Shown one piece after another: positions 5,495 through 7,258 of a stretch of DNA of 7,258 nucleotides. The position numbers and the translations under genes are program-made. Each line of letters starts with the position of its first letter. Position 1 is the first letter of the stretch. The notes under the pieces were generated by a model. That model worked only from the letters and a program-made list of their open reading frames with translations, was not told the DNA's origin and did no database searches. Origin of the DNA: Proteobacteria bacterium UBA2996 (GTDB taxonomy: Bacteria > Pseudomonadota > Gammaproteobacteria > Arenicellales > UBA868); assembly GCA_002346525.1 (NCBI GenBank), contig DDZY01000083.1:1-7258 (forward strand), in the 5' to 3' direction.

Positions 5495-5884
5495 ATGGCG
5501 AATTCCGACCAGCGCGAACTTCGGGCAGTGATAGACGCATTGACCGAGACTGAAGTGGCGAGCGTGCTTGATTTCGCCAGGTATCTCAGGGATCAACGGC
5601 CCTTAGCGCCCGAGCCGGTACCGGAGATCCTGGATATCCCGCGGCCTGAAGGCGAGAGCGTTATCAATGCAATACGACGTCTGACCCGAACTTACCCCAT
5701 GTTGAACCGGGACACTTTATTTAATGAGGCATCCGGTCTGATGGCGCGTCACATGATGTACGGTGAGACCAGTGAGGACACGATCGATCAGTTGGAGACG
5801 CTCTTTAAATCCCGTTACGCAACCTGGCAGGCAGAATCTGCGGTCAACCCCTCAGCCAGCTGCAACGGTCAATCGGGCGGTTAG
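5495..5884 (+). CDS. small uncharacterised helical protein
   Basis: 129 residues with no family I can name. The N-terminal third is a predicted amphipathic helix (LRAVIDALTETEVASVLDFARYLRDQ, ~9-34), reminiscent of the helix in small antitoxin-like or DUF2281-type proteins. A Pro-rich hinge follows (~37-52: APEPVPEILDIPRPEG). A second helical block (~54-112: VINAIRRLTRTYPMLNRD, then MARHMMYGETSEDTIDQLETLFKSRY) reads like a conserved core, and the tail is polar and probably disordered. It has no signal peptide or membrane segment. The ATG at 5495 is preferred, though only a weak AGG lies 9 bases upstream; an in-frame TTG at 5438 would overlap the LysR gene. The gap of 29 bases to the LysR gene suggests co-transcription. 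From memory, similar small proteins exist in proteobacteria under inconsistent names, sometimes as Crp/Fnr regulators; no such domain is visible here. Confidence 0.72.
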   Translation: MANSDQRELRAVIDALTETEVASVLDFARYLRDQRPLAPEPVPEILDIPRPEGESVINAIRRLTRTYPMLNRDTLFNEASGLMARHMMYGETSEDTIDQLETLFKSRYATWQAESAVNPSASCNGQSGG

Positions 5885-5937
5885 GACGGTGGTCGGTTGC
5901 TGATAACAACGCTCTGATCTGGGTGCACAGTGCTCTG

Positions 5938-5946
5938 TGGTATAAA
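5938..5946 (+). promoter_or_regulatory. predicted extended -10 promoter for rppH
   Basis: TG-G-TATAAA is an extended -10 motif without a recognisable -35 at the right distance, which such promoters do not need. Transcription would start near 5953, leaving a leader of about 45 bases. A short inverted repeat, CACAG-N4-CTGTG (5926-5939), overlaps its upstream edge and could be a regulator site, but it is short enough to be chance. Confidence 0.42.
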
Positions 5947-5998
5947 TCTTGGACAGCTAACAATTGATGGATGACATCAATGAACTCGGGATGGCCTG

Positions 5999-6490
5999 AT
6001 GGTGGAACAACTGCACGCGGTTTCGGATGATGACGGTTATCGGCCAAATGTCGGCATCGTGCTGTTCAACAACACCGGCCAGGTACTGTGGGCCCGGCGG
6101 AGCCGCCATGACGGCTGGCAGTTCCCACAAGGGGGAATAGAGCAGGGCGAGACACTGGAGCAGGCGGCCTACCGCGAATTGTATGAAGAGGTCGGCTTAC
6201 GTCCGCAGAATGTGGAACTGGTGGGCCGGACGCGGGACTGGCTACGCTACGACGTACCCGGCAGTTTGCGTTCGCGCAGCACGACATTCAAAGGGCAAAA
6301 GCAGGTATGGTTCCTGATGAAGATGCTCGCGTCAGATCACGCCATCTGCCTGGATCACAGTGATGCGCCAGAATTTGACCGATGGCGGTGGGTCGATTAC
6401 TGGCTGCCCCCGCGTAAAGTCGTATCGTTCAAACGCAGCGTTTACGAACTTGCCTTGTCTGAACTCGAGCCGATGCTGCGCCTGGTCTGA
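5999..6490 (+). CDS. rppH: RNA pyrophosphohydrolase (Nudix hydrolase)
   Basis: Removes pyrophosphate from the 5' triphosphate (or diphosphate) end of mRNA, which exposes transcripts to RNase E decay in the cytoplasm. 163 residues, close to the E. coli protein. The conserved start DDDGYRPNVGIV (10-21) is followed by WQFPQGGI (40-47) and a complete Nudix box (GX5EX7REUXEEXGU, Gly45 to Leu67), with the metal-binding glutamates at 60, 63 and 64. The later RppH signatures GQKQVWFLMK (99-108), PEFDRWRWVDYW (124-135) and VVSFKRSVY (141-149) are all present. The protein starts eight or nine residues before the usual RppH N-terminus. The ATG at 5999 (GTG at 6002 is the alternative) has only a weak GGGA upstream, and no later start fits. 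It is convergent with the heptose-1-phosphate adenylyltransferase gene, 30 bp away, with no clear terminator between. Confidence 0.97.
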   Translation: MVEQLHAVSDDDGYRPNVGIVLFNNTGQVLWARRSRHDGWQFPQGGIEQGETLEQAAYRELYEEVGLRPQNVELVGRTRDWLRYDVPGSLRSRSTTFKGQKQVWFLMKMLASDHAICLDHSDAPEFDRWRWVDYWLPPRKVVSFKRSVYELALSELEPMLRLV

Positions 6491-6520
6491 ATGGGAATCC
6501 CGCCGTATTTCCCTGCGGCA

Positions 6521-6997
6521 CTAGTCGCCCCGAATTCGGGCAACCAGATCGGAAGTGGATCGCTCATAACGAAAGGGAATACTGTGCACGGTGCCACCAC
6601 TTTCGCGCACCTGCCGAGCCCCAACGATCTCATCCGGTTCCCAATCTCCTCCCTTGACAAGGTGATCCGGCTGCAGCCGATGGATCAGCTCAAGAGGCGT
6701 ATCTTCATCGAAACAGGTCGCAAAGCTGACGCACTCTAAAGCGGCGATCACGGCCAGACGATCTTCCAGCGTATTGATCGGCCGGCCGGGCGCCTTGCCA
6801 AGCCTGCGAACTGAGGAGTCCGAGTTCAGTCCGACCACCAGGGTGGCTCCCAGGGCTGCCGCTTCCTCCAGGTAAGCCGTATGGCCTCGGTGGAGAATGT
6901 CAAAAACACCGTTGGTAAATACCAGAGGACGCGGACGATTCTTGACGTGCTGCGTAAGCGCGTCCCAGTCAGGGAGAATTTTGTCGGCGCTGCTCAC
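6521..6997 (-). CDS. rfaE2: D-glycero-beta-D-manno-heptose 1-phosphate adenylyltransferase
   Basis: Uses ATP to convert heptose 1-phosphate to ADP-heptose for the inner core of lipopolysaccharide, in the cytoplasm. 158 residues, the length of the stand-alone enzyme; in E. coli this activity is the C-terminal half of HldE. The nucleotidyltransferase signature FTNGVFDILHRGH (27-39) includes the HxGH motif at 36-39. VGLNSDSSVRRLGKAPGRPI (55-74), the RLAVIAALECV stretch (80-90), LVKGGDW (113-119) and the STS segment (147-149) follow in the usual order. The start is a GTG at 6997 with only a weak Shine-Dalgarno; an in-frame TAG, which is the stop of the gene before it, lies seven codons upstream, so no earlier start is possible. 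It follows the dolP gene by 18 bases in the same direction, and translational coupling would explain the weak start. Both products serve the outer membrane. No kinase half is visible nearby. Confidence 0.95.
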   Translation of the reverse strand: MSSADKILPDWDALTQHVKNRPRPLVFTNGVFDILHRGHTAYLEEAAALGATLVVGLNSDSSVRRLGKAPGRPINTLEDRLAVIAALECVSFATCFDEDTPLELIHRLQPDHLVKGGDWEPDEIVGARQVRESGGTVHSIPFRYERSTSDLVARIRGD

Positions 6998-7015
6998 GCA
7001 GTCAGCGGCCTGAGA

Positions 7016-7258
7016 CTAGATGTACTCAAACACCTTGATGACACGGACGACGCCGGTCACCGAACGTGTGGCTTCTACCGCAATGTCGGCTTCCTCTGGT
7101 GTCACCAGCCCCATGAGGTAGACGTTAGCCCGTTCGGTGACCACTTTGATTCGGGTGGATTCGACAGGCGCTGATGTTGCAATTGCGGTCTTCACACGGG
7201 TGGTAATCCAGCCGTCGTTGGCGCGGCTGTTCATATTTGTCTTACCCGCCAGTTCCAG
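7016..7258 (-). CDS. dolP: BON-domain outer-membrane lipoprotein DolP/YraP, C-terminal part, 5' truncated by window edge
   Basis: 80 residues are visible, and the frame stays open to the right edge, so the start is outside. The sequence matches the second BON domain of DolP: RANDGWITTRVKTAI, then IKVVTERANVYLMGLVT, and the conserved end GVVRVIKVFEYI. In enterobacteria DolP is a periplasm-facing outer-membrane lipoprotein that binds anionic phospholipid at division sites and supports outer-membrane integrity. The lipobox and first BON domain would lie beyond the window. The in-frame ATG at 7234 is internal, not the likely start, because it would omit the rest of the protein. Other BON-domain proteins such as OsmY are possible, but the FEYI ending favours DolP. 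Its stop codon is 18 bases from the rfaE2 start. Confidence 0.85.
   Translation of the reverse strand: MELAGKTNMNSRANDGWITTRVKTAIATSAPVESTRIKVVTERANVYLMGLVTPEEADIAVEATRSVTGVVRVIKVFEYI

Noticed and set aside
6491..6520. Bidirectional terminator between rppH and rfaE2
   Set aside because: Only a 5-bp inverted repeat (GGGAA/TTCCC) with no T-run on either side is present; not enough to call.

Overview
The window looks like a piece of chromosome from an autotrophic proteobacterium, most likely a gammaproteobacterium (a sulfur- or ammonia-oxidiser type is possible). The pointers are a bacterial class I phosphoribulokinase divergent from a CbbR-type LysR regulator, an RppH very close in sequence to the enterobacterial enzyme, and a DolP/heptose-1-phosphate adenylyltransferase pair that implies a Gram-negative outer membrane with LPS. 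The taxonomic call is inference; there is no rRNA or other decisive marker.

Layout, left to right. (1) The 3' part of a VWA-like (DUF2201/COG3864-type) protein runs off the left edge and meets, tail to tail, a short Sel1-repeat protein. (2) A diverged TrpD-fold (anthranilate phosphoribosyltransferase-like) gene points right. A 14-bp perfect palindrome lies inside its predicted promoter. Its last 7 bp overlap the end of the convergent phosphoribulokinase gene. (3) Phosphoribulokinase and cbbR are divergent around a 188-bp AT-rich control region containing LysR-type operator candidates. The cbbR gene is preceded by an A7G9 homopolymer that serves as its ribosome binding site, and its reading frame is broken by one in-frame TGA at codon 136. 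(4) A second, intact LysR-type regulator follows, then a small uncharacterised protein, then rppH with its own extended -10 promoter. (5) On the opposite strand, convergent with rppH, lie the heptose-1-phosphate adenylyltransferase gene and the 3' part of dolP.

The functional core is a CO2-fixation module: phosphoribulokinase makes the RuBisCO substrate, CbbR normally activates Calvin-cycle genes, and the TrpD-like protein is an unassigned neighbour. The most notable observation is the damaged cbbR next to an intact LysR gene, combined with the homopolymer ribosome binding site. This could be real decay, a leaky or switchable gene, or a sequencing error. No RNA genes, CRISPR arrays, insertion sequences or attachment sites were seen. 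No intergenic stretch exceeds about 200 bases.
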